Shown: piece by piece, positions 18,183 through 26,403 of the stretch
Layout: every line of letters begins with the position of its first letter
Position numbering within the stretch: position 1 is the first letter of the stretch
Assembly (NCBI RefSeq): GCF_900105185.1
Contig: NZ_FNTJ01000002.1
Location: 496,001 to 560,000 of the forward strand
Length of the DNA: 64,000 bases
Direction: 5' to 3'
From: Pseudomonas saponiphila
GTDB lineage: Bacteria; Pseudomonadota; Gammaproteobacteria; Pseudomonadales; Pseudomonadaceae
The notes under the pieces: generated by a model
Databases searched by the model: none
What the model was told of the DNA's origin: nothing
The model's input: only the letters and a program-made list of their open reading frames with translations
Position numbers and translations under genes: made by a program

Positions 18183-18688
18183 TGAAAATCATCAGAACTC
18201 GTCAACGGCCCTTCATGCTCGTGGTGGATATCATCCTCACCGTGCTGGCCTGGGTCGGCCTGTTGTATTTGCTGATCCGTGGGCTTATCCCCTTGCTGGA
18301 CGAGCATCAGGGGCCGCGTATCGAAGTGGGCATGCTCGATGCTCTGACCACCTTGCAGTTCTATGGCCTGGTCGCGGTAATCAATGCCCTGCTGCTGGTT
18401 TCCTGGGCCCGCTATCGCCAGCGTCGCAACCGCAACTACCCGCCACGGCTGCCGGCGCCGGTGGTGGACGACAAGCGCTTGAGTGAAAGCTTCAAGCTCA
18501 GCGATGAAACCTTCACCCAGATGCGCCAGCCCGGGGTCATCACTGTGTACAACGATGAAGAGGGGGGCATCATGCATGTCGCCACGCAGTTCTACCGTAT
18601 CCGGCCCGAGGATCAGCAACACCCTCCATTGGTGGTAGAGCTGCCGCCGCGGGTGATTCATCTGCATTCGGAGGAGGGGGAGAAGTAG
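18182..18688 (+). CDS. pgaD: PgaD, PNAG synthase accessory subunit
   Basis: A 168-residue protein with two membrane helices (VVDIILTVLAWVGLLYLLI and LQFYGLVAVINALLLVSWARY) followed by RQRRNRNYP, the conserved basic PgaD segment after helix 2. The cytoplasmic tail is about 80 residues, longer than in E. coli PgaD. PgaD pairs with PgaC to bind cyclic di-GMP in E. coli. The ATG is fused to the pgaC stop (TGATG). It is the last gene of the operon; no clear terminator follows before the convergent DUF4291 gene at 18777. Confidence 0.9.
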   Translation: MKIIRTRQRPFMLVVDIILTVLAWVGLLYLLIRGLIPLLDEHQGPRIEVGMLDALTTLQFYGLVAVINALLLVSWARYRQRRNRNYPPRLPAPVVDDKRLSESFKLSDETFTQMRQPGVITVYNDEEGGIMHVATQFYRIRPEDQQHPPLVVELPPRVIHLHSEEGEK

Positions 18689-18776
18689 GCAGGTCCTTGT
18701 TCTGGACTTGATCTGGCGAGAATCGTGAAGGTGCGGCACTGGAGAGCTCGGCTCATCACCCAATGTTGCCGGAGGG

Positions 18777-19370
18777 TCAGAGCCGCTCGACCATGATGGG
18801 ATATTCCCGCTCTTGAGGAAGCAGGCTGTAAGCCTTTTCCAGGTCCCCATCCTCAATCAGTCGATGAATCTCGTGAGCCAGGGGCGTGACATCGGTGATG
18901 CGCTTGATCCACTGGTTCACGTACAGCTGCACGGCCTCCTTGCTCAGGCCGATCTGGATCGCTCGGTGTTCCTGTGGCCGCAGGTACAGATCCCGTTCCG
19001 GGTCCCACTGAATGCGCACCGGCGACTGGTCTTTCAACTGCAACCACTCTTCCTTGCTCATGGACTCGTCGGCATGGCTCAGGCAGCCGTTGGCCAGGGC
19101 CCATTCGAAGCCTTCGCGGCTGATGTCGATGGCCAGGATGCGGGTCTGTCCGGCGTCTTTGTAGCCCCAGCCGGCGCGGTACATCATCCATAGGAAAGAC
19201 GGCTTTATCCAGGTCATGCGCTCCATCTTGAACGGTGGGGAGACGAAGGTGCCGTGGGCCAGGGCGGCGTCGGCAATGCTGTCGGAGTAGGCCTGGTAGA
19301 CGCGGATGGTGTCGGCGTCGTAGAGCGCGCGGATCTGGCGCTGGGGGAGTTCTGTTGCGGGTTTATGCAT
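18777..19370 (-). CDS. DUF4291 family protein
   Basis: A 197-residue soluble protein covering the entire DUF4291 family: RQIRALYDADTIRVYQAYS near the start, then ERMTWIKPSFLWMMYRAGW and the late HRAIQIGLSKEAVQLYVNQW. These strings are the family's most conserved blocks; function is unknown. It stands alone on the minus strand, convergent with pgaD. Confidence 0.9.
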   Translation of the reverse strand: MHKPATELPQRQIRALYDADTIRVYQAYSDSIADAALAHGTFVSPPFKMERMTWIKPSFLWMMYRAGWGYKDAGQTRILAIDISREGFEWALANGCLSHADESMSKEEWLQLKDQSPVRIQWDPERDLYLRPQEHRAIQIGLSKEAVQLYVNQWIKRITDVTPLAHEIHRLIEDGDLEKAYSLLPQEREYPIMVERL

Positions 19371-19418
19371 GGCATTTCCTTATGAAAAGCGGGCGGCCGC
19401 TAAGCCGCCCGGGGGTGT

Positions 19419-19688
19419 TTAGAGTACGGCCTGCGGTTGCAGGCGCCGTGATGTCACATCCAGCAGATCACAGCCATCGCGCAGCAGGATGCTGCACACC
19501 AGGGTCAGTTCCTGCAGCACCACCGGTTCGCTGCGCAGGGTATCGGCGGCGAAGTGCTCCAGCAGTTGGGTCGCGGCGCGGATGCGAAAGGCTGCGGCGT
19601 CGTGCAGCACATCGATGGGCGCCTGGGTGTCGATCAGCAGGGAAGGAATCAGGCAGTCGTGGCCGGTTAGGGATATATAACGGTTCAT
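19419..19688 (-). CDS. Small protein of unknown function
   Basis: An 89-residue soluble protein (MNRYISLTGHDCLIPSLL...) of mostly helical composition, with no recognised domain. Its ATG overlaps the stop of a short upstream frame (TAATG at 19686-19690) and the ribosome site GAGGTG lies within that frame, so translation looks coupled to it. It sits 48 bases upstream of the DUF4291 gene on the same strand and may share its transcript. Confidence 0.55.
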   Translation of the reverse strand: MNRYISLTGHDCLIPSLLIDTQAPIDVLHDAAAFRIRAATQLLEHFAADTLRSEPVVLQELTLVCSILLRDGCDLLDVTSRRLQPQAVL

Positions 19689-19846
19689 TAGTACACCTCG
19701 CTTAATGGATAGATGTACTCGTTATTCCGGTCGCCAAACCAGGTCGCCATCTGGGCGACGGCCGGACTATAAGCCGCGGGCTTCCAGCGGTGCAAGGCAA
19801 GTGTGGTGGCGTCTTTTCCGAGAACGTTGTAGGGCTTTTTCCGCAC
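19688..19846 (-). CDS. Possible 52-residue small gene or 5'-truncated remnant
   Basis: A GTG-start frame (VRKKPYNVLGKDATTLALHR..., ending PLSEVY) whose TAA overlaps the next gene's ATG (TAATG). The composition is protein-like, rich in Trp, Tyr and Lys, unlike an antisense shadow. The frame continues upstream (PWVNTWKYSRKRDGC) towards the brnTA promoter but without an ATG, so this may be the 3' end of a gene truncated when brnTA arrived. GGATGG precedes GTG 19846. Confidence 0.3.
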   Translation of the reverse strand: MRKKPYNVLGKDATTLALHRWKPAAYSPAVAQMATWFGDRNNEYIYPLSEVY

Positions 19847-19918
19847 ACATCCATCCCGCTTGCGACTGTATTTCCAGGTATTTACCCAGGGCGCTTTTGG
19901 CGAACGCTCGGCTAGTCT

Positions 19919-19938
19919 GTATGTACATTTGTAAATAC
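19919..19938 (+). promoter_or_regulatory. brnTA operator
   Basis: The 20-base sequence starting GTATGTACATT is an interrupted palindrome: GTAT-g-TACA-tt-TGTA-a-ATAC. It ends four bases before the first brnT ATG and lies in an AT-rich patch, as expected for the autoregulatory site bound by BrnA. Confidence 0.55.
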
Positions 19939-19942
19939 GGAA

Positions 19943-20227
19943 ATGCTCATGTACTTTGAATGGGACGAGGCCAAGAACCACGCCAACCTGCTCAAGCACG
20001 GCATCGATTTCAACGATGCGGTGTTGATGTTCCAGCGTCCGGTGCTGTCCTTGCGCGATGAGCGCCTGGACTATGGCGAGGAGCGCTGGGTCAGCCTCGG
20101 TTGGATCAGAACCCTGGTGGGCGTGGTGGTCCATACCGAGCGGCGGGGTCATGCGGTGCGCATCATTTCGGCGCGCAAAGCCACTAAACGGGAGGCTAAA
20201 CACTATGTCCAACGGATCGAAAACTGA
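19943..20227 (+). CDS. brnT: BrnT family toxin
   Basis: A 94-residue protein with the diagnostic BrnT ends: FEWDEAKNHANLLKHGIDFNDA at the N-terminus and RIISARKATKREAKHY near the C-terminus. BrnT has a RelE-like fold and acts as a ribonuclease that inhibits translation. ATG 19949 is an equally plausible start. The antitoxin gene overlaps its 3' end by 23 bases. As usual for brnTA, the toxin gene comes first, the reverse of most type II systems. Confidence 0.92.
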   Translation: MLMYFEWDEAKNHANLLKHGIDFNDAVLMFQRPVLSLRDERLDYGEERWVSLGWIRTLVGVVVHTERRGHAVRIISARKATKREAKHYVQRIEN

Positions 20228-20468
20228 CGGATCGAAAACGGATTGGGAGCGCCTGGCGAAAACCGATGACCAGGACATCGATACCTCGGATATCCCCGAG
20301 CTGGATGACGATTTCTTTCGCCGCGCCGAGGTGCATCTGCCGGGCAAGAAAGCCGTGACCATTCGCCTGGACGCGGATGTGCTGGCCTGGTTCAAGGGCC
20401 AGGGCGCGGGTTACCAGACGCGGATCAACCAATTGCTGCGTCAGTACATGCAGGCCCATCAAGGCTGA
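20205..20468 (+). CDS. brnA: BrnA family antitoxin
   Basis: An 87-residue protein: an acidic, probably flexible N-terminus (DDQDIDTSDIPELDDDFF) followed by a C-terminal ribbon-helix-helix, KKAVTIRLDADVLAWFKGQG and YQTRINQLLRQYM. BrnA binds BrnT and represses the operon. The tandem TDGSKTDWERLAK region near the start includes a direct repeat (GSKTDGSKTD), and the start could lie a few codons either side. The gene is nested 23 bases into brnT. Confidence 0.92.
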   Translation: MSNGSKTDGSKTDWERLAKTDDQDIDTSDIPELDDDFFRRAEVHLPGKKAVTIRLDADVLAWFKGQGAGYQTRINQLLRQYMQAHQG

Positions 20469-20673
20469 GGGCCTGCTGTGTCATTTCAGGCGCAGTTCCT
20501 GGCGGGCGGTTAACCGTGCCCGCTATCGCGGTTGGCGTCTGAAATATCCATTTACAACTACCCCTGTCCTCAAGCTCAATCTGTCCCGCGCCGTGCACGA
20601 AGCGGCGCGCTCTGTCCTGCAGGCTATAGTCTTTTGGCTCATCCCGATCTCATCCGCAAAAAGGTGCTTTCGT

Positions 20674-21234
20674 ATGTCTCGCTTTGCCTCCCGCAATACT
20701 TGGCTGGCCGCTGGTGCCGTGCTGCTGTGTCTGCAGTTTCCCGTGCAGGCCCAGGAGCGTTTTACCCTGAACATTCCCGGGGTCTCGGATGACCGGCTGT
20801 TCACCACCGGCAATGCCAGCGATGCCAAGGGCTGTGGCGGGCACAACAATTCTCCGGCCTTGAGCTGGACCGCCGGGCCCGAGGGCACCTTGAGCTACGC
20901 CATCGTCATGCACGATCCGGACGGCGCCAAGGGCCAGGGCGTGGACCACTGGGTGCATTACGGGATCAAGCCGACCACCCGCCAGTTGCCGGCCGGCGCC
21001 GGCACCAAGCCGACCCTGGAAGGACTGGCTGGGCTCAACAGTCGCAACGGCACTTTCTACATGGGGCCGTGCCCGCCGGTGGGCGATAGCGCTCATCACT
21101 ACATCATCCAGATCTTTGCCTTGGACCTGGCGCCCGAGGTGCTGCCCGCCGGGCTGACCCGCGCCCAGTTGCTGGAGAAGATCAACGGCCACGTGCTGCG
21201 CAATAGCAGCGTGGTGCGCCGTTATTCGCGCTGA
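20674..21234 (+). CDS. Exported PEBP/YbhB-type (Raf kinase inhibitor-like) protein
   Basis: A 186-residue protein with a signal peptide (LAAGAVLLCLQFPVQAQ) and a single phosphatidylethanolamine-binding-protein domain: SPALSWTAGPEGTLSYAIVMHDPD, VDHWVHYGI and the pocket motif near GPCPPVGDSAHHY. Bacterial members bind small anionic ligands; a physiological role is not assigned. It is a single gene with a 205-base upstream region containing no recognised operator. Confidence 0.88.
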   Translation: MSRFASRNTWLAAGAVLLCLQFPVQAQERFTLNIPGVSDDRLFTTGNASDAKGCGGHNNSPALSWTAGPEGTLSYAIVMHDPDGAKGQGVDHWVHYGIKPTTRQLPAGAGTKPTLEGLAGLNSRNGTFYMGPCPPVGDSAHHYIIQIFALDLAPEVLPAGLTRAQLLEKINGHVLRNSSVVRRYSR

Positions 21235-21323
21235 GTGAAATTTTTTTCCGGGGCTTAACCCGAATCGCCAAGGGGCTTCGTCTGAAGGGGGGAATGGATC
21301 ATTTCTTCCCGAGGTCAGCCCCC

Positions 21324-23093
21324 ATGTCCCTTCCTCTGCATTTTCTTCGTCCGGCCGCCCAGGGTTTCGCCGCCGGCCTGCTGCTGGCGGTGGCCGGTTG
21401 TGGTGTGTCGTCCAAGTCTGAATCCGCCGCGGGGGCTTCGACCCGGGGCGCACTGCAGGCCGCACCCGAAATACAGTACGAGGTGCAGCGCGCCGATGCC
21501 GCGATGATCAAGCGCAATGTGCATCCTGTAGGCTTGTCTGCGCCTATGCCGGCGCCGATGGCCGCCCGCGATTCGAGCCTGGCCGGCTACCGCGACGAGC
21601 CGCGGGAGCAGTACCAGAAGCTGGCGGACAACCCGATCCACAGCGTTGCCCAAGCGCCGGTGTCGACCTTCAGCGCCGACGTCGACACTGGCGCCTATGC
21701 CAACGTCCGCCGTCTGCTCAACCAGGGCAGCCTGCCGCCGGAAGGCGCGGTGCGCCTGGAGGAGCTGGTCAACTACTTTCCCTACGATTACGCCCTGCCC
21801 AGCGATGGCTCGCCCTTCGGCGTGACCACCGAGCTGGCGCCTTCGCCGTGGAATCCCCACACCCGCTTGCTGCGCATCGGCATCAAGGCTTCGGACCGCG
21901 CGGTGGCGGAACTGGCCCCGGCCAACCTGGTGTTTCTGGTGGATGTCTCCGGCTCCATGGACCGCCGCGAAGGCCTGCCCCTGGTGAAAAGCACCCTCAA
22001 GCTGCTGGTGGATCAGCTGCGGGATCAGGACCGGGTATCGCTGGTGGTCTACGCCGGCGAATCGCGGGTGGTGCTGGAGCCCACATCCGGACGCGACAAG
22101 GCGAAGATTCGCACGGCCATCGACCAGCTCACCGCCGGCGGCTCCACGGCCGGCGCCTCGGGCATCCAGCTGGCCTACCAGATGGCCCAACAGGGCTTTA
22201 TCGACCAGGGCATCAACCGCATCCTGCTGGCCACCGACGGCGACTTCAACGTCGGCATCAGCGATTTCGACAGCCTCAAGGCCATGGCCGCCGAGAAGCG
22301 CAAGAGCGGTGTCTCCCTGACCACCCTGGGTTTCGGTGTGGATAACTACAACGAGCACCTGATGGAGCAATTGGCCGATGCCGGTGATGGCAATTACGCT
22401 TACATCGACAACCTGCGTGAAGCACGCAAGGTGCTGGTTGACCAGCTCAGCTCGACCCTGGCGGTGGTGGCCAAGGACGTGAAGCTGCAAGTGGAGTTCA
22501 ACCCGGCTCAGGTCAGTGAATACCGCCTGCTGGGTTATGAGAACCGTGCCCTCAAGCGTGAAGACTTCAGCAACGACAAGGTCGACGCCGGGGAAATCGG
22601 CGCTGGGCATACGGTGACCGCGCTCTATGAAATCGTCCCGGCAGGCGAGAAGGGCTGGCTGGAACCCCTGCGTTATGCACCGGCCAAGGCGCCGGAACAG
22701 AGTGGCAAGAATGGTGAACTGGCGATGCTGCGGGTGCGCTACAAGGCGCCGGAAGGTGGCAGTAGCCGCTTGATCGAACGGCCGATCAGCGCGCAGCAGC
22801 CAGCCAAGCTGGCCGAGGCCAGCCCGGACCTGCGCTTTGCCGCCGCCGTGGCGGCGTTCTCCCAGCAACTCAAGGACGGCCGTTACACCGGCAACTTCAG
22901 CCTGAGTGACACCGCCAAGCTGGCCCGGGGCGCCAAGGGCGACGATCCTTACGGGCTGCGGGGCGAGTTCGTACAACTGGTGGAACTGGCGCAAAGCCTG
23001 CAAACTCAGGCGCCGAAAGCCCAGGCCGGGCATGCGCCCCAGGCCGAGGCTCAGCCCGTGGACATGAGCCAGTTGCAGAGCCGCCTTGAATAG
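21324..23093 (+). CDS. von Willebrand factor type A lipoprotein (YfbK-like)
   Basis: A 589-residue predicted lipoprotein (lipobox LAVAGC near residue 28). A YfbK-type N-terminal segment (STFSADVDTGAYANVRRLL) precedes a vWA domain with the metal-ion-dependent adhesion site FLVDVSGSMD and the second element LLATDGDFN, then a C-terminal DUF3520-like domain. Such proteins bind partners through a divalent metal. It is the first gene of an operon with an ECF sigma factor and a membrane protein that looks like its antagonist, suggesting envelope sensing; the ligand is unknown. Confidence 0.9.
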   Translation: MSLPLHFLRPAAQGFAAGLLLAVAGCGVSSKSESAAGASTRGALQAAPEIQYEVQRADAAMIKRNVHPVGLSAPMPAPMAARDSSLAGYRDEPREQYQKLADNPIHSVAQAPVSTFSADVDTGAYANVRRLLNQGSLPPEGAVRLEELVNYFPYDYALPSDGSPFGVTTELAPSPWNPHTRLLRIGIKASDRAVAELAPANLVFLVDVSGSMDRREGLPLVKSTLKLLVDQLRDQDRVSLVVYAGESRVVLEPTSGRDKAKIRTAIDQLTAGGSTAGASGIQLAYQMAQQGFIDQGINRILLATDGDFNVGISDFDSLKAMAAEKRKSGVSLTTLGFGVDNYNEHLMEQLADAGDGNYAYIDNLREARKVLVDQLSSTLAVVAKDVKLQVEFNPAQVSEYRLLGYENRALKREDFSNDKVDAGEIGAGHTVTALYEIVPAGEKGWLEPLRYAPAKAPEQSGKNGELAMLRVRYKAPEGGSSRLIERPISAQQPAKLAEASPDLRFAAAVAAFSQQLKDGRYTGNFSLSDTAKLARGAKGDDPYGLRGEFVQLVELAQSLQTQAPKAQAGHAPQAEAQPVDMSQLQSRLE

Positions 23094-23130
23094 CCCCCTC
23101 ACGAGCAGTGAACAGGAGTTCATCCGCCCC

Positions 23131-23712
23131 ATGTCTGCTCCCCAAGTGTCCACCGATGCCAGCAGCGATGAAGCGCTGCTGGCGCGTTATCGCGCCGGAG
23201 ATCCAGCGGCTTTCGAGGTGCTGTACCAGCGCCATCGTCAGGGTTTGTATGGTTTTGTGCTGGGCTTGTGCGGCAAGGCCGAGCTGGCGGAAGAGGTCTA
23301 CCAGGACACCTGGCTCAGCCTGATCCGCAGCGCCAGCCAGCCCCAGGGCCGGGCCAGCTTTCGCACCTGGCTGTATCAGATCGCGCGCAACCGCCTGATC
23401 GACCACTGGCGCAAGCACGGCCAGCGCAACCCGCTGCACGACAGCTACGACGAACAACTGCACGGCGAAGCCGACCAGGCTCCCGGTCCCGAACAGCAAC
23501 TGAGCCTGTGCCGCGACCAGCAGCGTATCGAAGCCGCCTTGCAGGATTTGCCCGAAGACCAGCGCGAAGTGTTCCTGCTGCGGGCCCACGGCGACCTGGA
23601 ACTGCCAGAGATCGCCAGCCTGACCCAGGCGCCGCTGGAAACGGTGAAAAGCCGTTTCCGTTATGCGCTGAAAAAATTGCGTCGGCTCCTGGCCGAGGAG
23701 GTACTCACATGA
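23131..23712 (+). CDS. ECF-family RNA polymerase sigma factor
   Basis: A 193-residue protein with region 2 (YRAGDPAAFEVLYQRHRQGLYGFVLGL, EEVYQDTWLSLIR, FRTWLYQIARNRLIDHWRK) and region 4 (LPEDQREVFLLRAHGDLELPEIAS...TVKSRFRYALKKLR) of ECF sigma factors. ATG 23131 is used; a TTG at 23086 overlapping the vWA stop would add 15 residues. The next gene starts in its stop (ATGA), a coupling typical of sigma/anti-sigma pairs. Confidence 0.92.
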   Translation: MSAPQVSTDASSDEALLARYRAGDPAAFEVLYQRHRQGLYGFVLGLCGKAELAEEVYQDTWLSLIRSASQPQGRASFRTWLYQIARNRLIDHWRKHGQRNPLHDSYDEQLHGEADQAPGPEQQLSLCRDQQRIEAALQDLPEDQREVFLLRAHGDLELPEIASLTQAPLETVKSRFRYALKKLRRLLAEEVLT

Positions 23713-24392
23713 CTGACGCCCGACAGACCCCGTCCCCTGAAGAGCAGATGCTGGCGCACATTCGCCAACACGGCGCCCAGGAGCCACCGGCCCATCTGGA
23801 TGCCCTGATCCTGGCCACCGCGCGCCGCGAAGCCCCTGCGCCCAAGCCGAGCCTCTGGCAGCGCTGGATGCAGGCCTGCCAACGGCCGCGTTATCAACTG
23901 GCCTTTGCCAGCCTGTTTGGCGTGGCGCTGGTCATTGGCTTGCTGCGGCCTTCCCCGGAGCACTATCCACAAGAGCAGGCCTTTGTCCCCGCCCCCGCTC
24001 CAGCGCCTGCTGCGCCCATGGCGCGCCAGGCGGCGCCCCGCTCCGCCGAGCTGGCCGGGGCCTTGAGTGCCCCTGAGCCTGCTGCTTCTTCGCCCATCGC
24101 TCCGGCGGCCCCTGTGGGCAGTTTTGCCGCAGCGCCAGAGATAGACGCGCTAAGCGACGCAGCACCAGCTGCGGTGGCCAAACCCAGGGCGGAGTCGAGC
24201 AAGTTGGCCCAACGCATGTCGGCCCCGGCCGAGCCGCGGACCATCAAGCGGCTGGATAAGCAACTTCAGGCGGTCTTGCGCCTGTGGGAAGGTGGCCAGA
24301 GCCGCGAGGCGGCCGAGCTGCTGCTCCAGCTGCATGAACAGTACCCACAGGAGGATCTGGACGCGCGCCTGCAAGCCTTGCGTCGTCAATAA
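23709..24392 (+). CDS. Single-pass membrane protein, putative anti-sigma factor
   Basis: A 227-residue protein: a cytoplasmic head of ~60 residues (SPEEQMLAHIRQHGAQEPPAHLDALILATARRE), one membrane helix (YQLAFASLFGVALVIGLL), a ~90-residue Ala/Pro-rich periplasmic linker and a helical C-terminal ~50 residues (LDKQLQAVLRLWEGGQSREAAELL). Topology and ATGA coupling to the ECF sigma gene suggest an anti-sigma factor. No zinc-binding (HxxxCxxC) ZAS motif is present, so the assignment rests on context. Confidence 0.7.
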   Translation: MTDARQTPSPEEQMLAHIRQHGAQEPPAHLDALILATARREAPAPKPSLWQRWMQACQRPRYQLAFASLFGVALVIGLLRPSPEHYPQEQAFVPAPAPAPAAPMARQAAPRSAELAGALSAPEPAASSPIAPAAPVGSFAAAPEIDALSDAAPAAVAKPRAESSKLAQRMSAPAEPRTIKRLDKQLQAVLRLWEGGQSREAAELLLQLHEQYPQEDLDARLQALRRQ

Positions 24393-24464
24393 AGAGCGGG
24401 GGTTGGCTGTCGCCGGGGAAAGCGCGCACTATCTGCCCAGTTTCCAGCAAGTGAGAGGCCGGTC

Positions 24465-24653
24465 ATGGCACCCCGCATCGACCGTATAGCGGCAATGTTG
24501 AACTGCCCGATCAAGGGCGCGGATATCCGTCAGGCCATCAAGGAGAGTCGCAAGGACTTTGGCCTTGAAGAGGCTGAAGAGGGCGCCGACGCCGAGGCGC
24601 AGGACGAAGCCGAGCAAGCACAGCAGGACGCCAACGCCGCCGAGGATGAATAG
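24465..24653 (+). CDS. Small acidic protein of unknown function
   Basis: A 62-residue protein. A basic, ordered N-terminal half (MAPRIDRIAAMLNCPIKGAD, then IRQAIKESRKDFGL) is followed by a highly acidic Ala/Glu/Asp tail (EEAEEGADAEAQDEAEQ). GAGG seven bases upstream supports ATG 24465. It lies 72 bases after the anti-sigma-like gene on the same strand and could be an operon member. It is convergent with the next gene. Confidence 0.6.
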   Translation: MAPRIDRIAAMLNCPIKGADIRQAIKESRKDFGLEEAEEGADAEAQDEAEQAQQDANAAEDE

Positions 24654-24671
24654 TCCTGGCGGCCGCCGGAT

Positions 24672-25136
24672 TCAGTTGTAGGGCAAGGCGGGCAGGTCGA
24701 TGAACTCGGCGCAGGCACCATCCGCGGTCATGCGCCGGGCTCGTTCCGGTAGCAGCCGGGCGTGGTTTTCCACCTGCCAGCGATACCAGCTCAGACGCTG
24801 CACGATGCGCCGCCGGCAAGGCTCCGGCAATTGCCCCAATAGATCGATGCTCTCGGGCGCCCAGTGGGTCCGGGTCGAGTAGTAACAGAACAGGTTTTCC
24901 CGCAGGCCGAAGCAATCCTCGATGGTTTCCACAACGCTGTAGACGTAGAGCTCGAAGGCGCTGCTCAGTTGTTGTGCACCGTCGGCGTGGTCCCGCAGGT
25001 AAGCGAAGACTCCCGGCCAGTTGATGCAGTACAGGTGCTCGTCCCAATCGCCATCCCGGGTCAGGTACTGGCCCTGGCCGCGAAAGAACTGGGGCATTTC
25101 CTGACGCTCCAGGGCCACTTCAAAATTGCTTTTCAT
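24672..25136 (-). CDS. Hypothetical protein, second gene of an unknown pair
   Basis: A 154-residue soluble protein rich in Trp, Tyr and Cys (YLTRDGDWDEHLYCINWPGVF, DCFGLRENLFCYYSTRTHW, YRWQVENHARLLP). It contains no domain I recognise. The start overlaps the upstream gene by 17 bases, so the two are co-translated and probably act together. Confidence 0.7.
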   Translation of the reverse strand: MKSNFEVALERQEMPQFFRGQGQYLTRDGDWDEHLYCINWPGVFAYLRDHADGAQQLSSAFELYVYSVVETIEDCFGLRENLFCYYSTRTHWAPESIDLLGQLPEPCRRRIVQRLSWYRWQVENHARLLPERARRMTADGACAEFIDLPALPYN

Positions 25137-25971
25137 CGCGTATTCCTTCGACGTCGGTGATGCTCGCGGACAGCGCTACGCATTCGATCACGCAGTCGAA
25201 GCCGATTTCCAGGCGCAGGTAATAACCGGGATTGAGACGGGTGAGCTGGGTGCGCAGGCGGCCATCGAAACGCGTACCGCTGACCGCCAGTTCGCTGATG
25301 CCCTGGACCTTGAGCAACAAGCGGCAGTGGGTCGGGGCCTGGCTTGCCGGCCAGGTGCAAGGCAGCGACAGACGCCCCAGGTTGCCATACAGCTGCAGGT
25401 TCAGTTGCTCGCCTTGAAACACCGGGCCCGGGGTATCGAGGTCATAGGGTGTGGCCGCCTCATTGAAGACTGCCCGCCAGGCTTCGGCGTTGTCGATGTT
25501 GAACAGCCAGTCGCGGGTGCCCCGATCCCGCTCCGGGATCGCCCGGCACTCTGCCAGTGAGGGTAACTGCGCGCGGGTCAGATCTTCGTGCCATAGCTCC
25601 CGGGCCGCGATCAGCAGGCGCTGGAAGAAGTCCCGGCTGTCGTCGATCACCGCTGGCCAGCCGCTGGGCCATTGATCGTATTCGTCGGCCTCCTCGACCG
25701 GCTCCCAGACACTGTCGAAAGCGTAGTCCGGGTCGTCCAGGGCCGCTTGCAGGACCTGCACCAGCCGTTGCCGATGACGGAAATTCTGCTGGGGGTAATC
25801 GCGCCTCAGCGCGTAGTGGCGGATCAGGTATTCGCGGTCTTCGGGGTCGTTGGGGTTGAAGCGGCTCAGTTCCGCATCCCGCTCAGGGGGCATGTCATAG
25901 CCGGTGAAACAGCTGATCCAATCACGGAGTTCTGGCTCGAAGGGCTGGTTACACAACGGATGGCAGAGCAT
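25120..25971 (-). CDS. Hypothetical protein, first gene of an unknown pair
   Basis: A 283-residue acidic soluble protein starting MLCHPLCNQPFEPELRDWIS, with an excellent AGGAGG ribosome site. Charged segments such as SRFNPNDPEDREYLIRHYAL and VEEADEYDQWPSGWPAVIDD dominate the N-terminal two thirds; the last third looks beta-rich (LNLQLYGNLGRLSLPCTW, LLLKVQGISELAVSG), like a carbohydrate- or ligand-binding sandwich. No family was recognised. The longer open frame to 26166 would run through tRNA-Arg and its terminator, so it is rejected. Confidence 0.7.
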   Translation of the reverse strand: MLCHPLCNQPFEPELRDWISCFTGYDMPPERDAELSRFNPNDPEDREYLIRHYALRRDYPQQNFRHRQRLVQVLQAALDDPDYAFDSVWEPVEEADEYDQWPSGWPAVIDDSRDFFQRLLIAARELWHEDLTRAQLPSLAECRAIPERDRGTRDWLFNIDNAEAWRAVFNEAATPYDLDTPGPVFQGEQLNLQLYGNLGRLSLPCTWPASQAPTHCRLLLKVQGISELAVSGTRFDGRLRTQLTRLNPGYYLRLEIGFDCVIECVALSASITDVEGIRDEKQF

Positions 25972-26094
25972 GGGGACCTCCTGTCCGGGGGCGTGGAATG
26001 TAGCAAGTTGCGCCTTGTCGGGACAGCCACCCGGCGCCGTTCGGGTTCCGGTTGTCGATGATGGCTGCGGCCGGAAACCTTGAAGCCCGAAAAC

Positions 26095-26129
26095 AAAAAA
26101 GCCCCAGGCCATCAGACCTGGGGCTTTTT
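26095..26129 (-). terminator. Rho-independent terminator downstream of tRNA-Arg
   Basis: AAAAAGCCCCAGG and CCTGGGGCTTTTT flank an 8-base loop. On the minus strand the stem is followed by a T-run, ten bases after the tRNA 3' end; A and T runs on both sides could make it bidirectional. Confidence 0.9.
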
Positions 26130-26138
26130 CGCTAAAGC

Positions 26139-26215
26139 TGGCGCACTCGGCGGGATTCGAACCCACGACCCCTGCCTTCGGAGGGCAGTACTCTATCCAG
26201 CTGAGCTACGAGTGC
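26139..26215 (-). tRNA. tRNA-Arg (anticodon CCG)
   Basis: A 77-base cloverleaf read on the minus strand: acceptor GCACTCG/CGAGTGC with discriminator G and encoded CCA, anticodon stem CTGCC/GGCAG with loop CTCCGAA giving anticodon CCG, and T arm with GTTCGAATC. It decodes CGG arginine codons. A terminator follows directly. Confidence 0.97.
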
Positions 26216-26227
26216 AGTGCGGGCGAC

Positions 26228-26256
26228 ATCATACCTATGTCGACTCGGGGCGTCCA
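26228..26256 (-). promoter_or_regulatory. tRNA-Arg promoter
   Basis: On the minus strand TGGACG (26251-26256) and TATGAT (26228-26233) are 17 bases apart, and the -10 ends 12 bases before the tRNA 5' end: a good sigma-70 promoter for a stable RNA. Confidence 0.55.
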
Positions 26257-26403
26257 CGCCGGTTTTCATTGGCGTGCGGTTGTCCGTCGCCACCCGAGGA
26301 AACCCGGGCCGTAGCGGCAGTTTTTCCCGCTGCAGTGTCTTCGTACCTGCGCGCAACCTGCAGCCATATCCGTGCGGTCACGGGGCACAGGGAGGTGCGG
26401 GAG

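Noticed and set aside
19705..19959. 84-residue plus-strand frame before brnT
   Set aside because: Arg/Cys/Ser-rich, no ribosome site, and it crosses the brnTA operator; it is a shadow of the minus-strand small frame.
25972..26166. N-terminal extension of the hypothetical gene at 25120
   Set aside because: It would translate through the tRNA-Arg 3' part and its terminator; ATG 25971 has an AGGAGG site.
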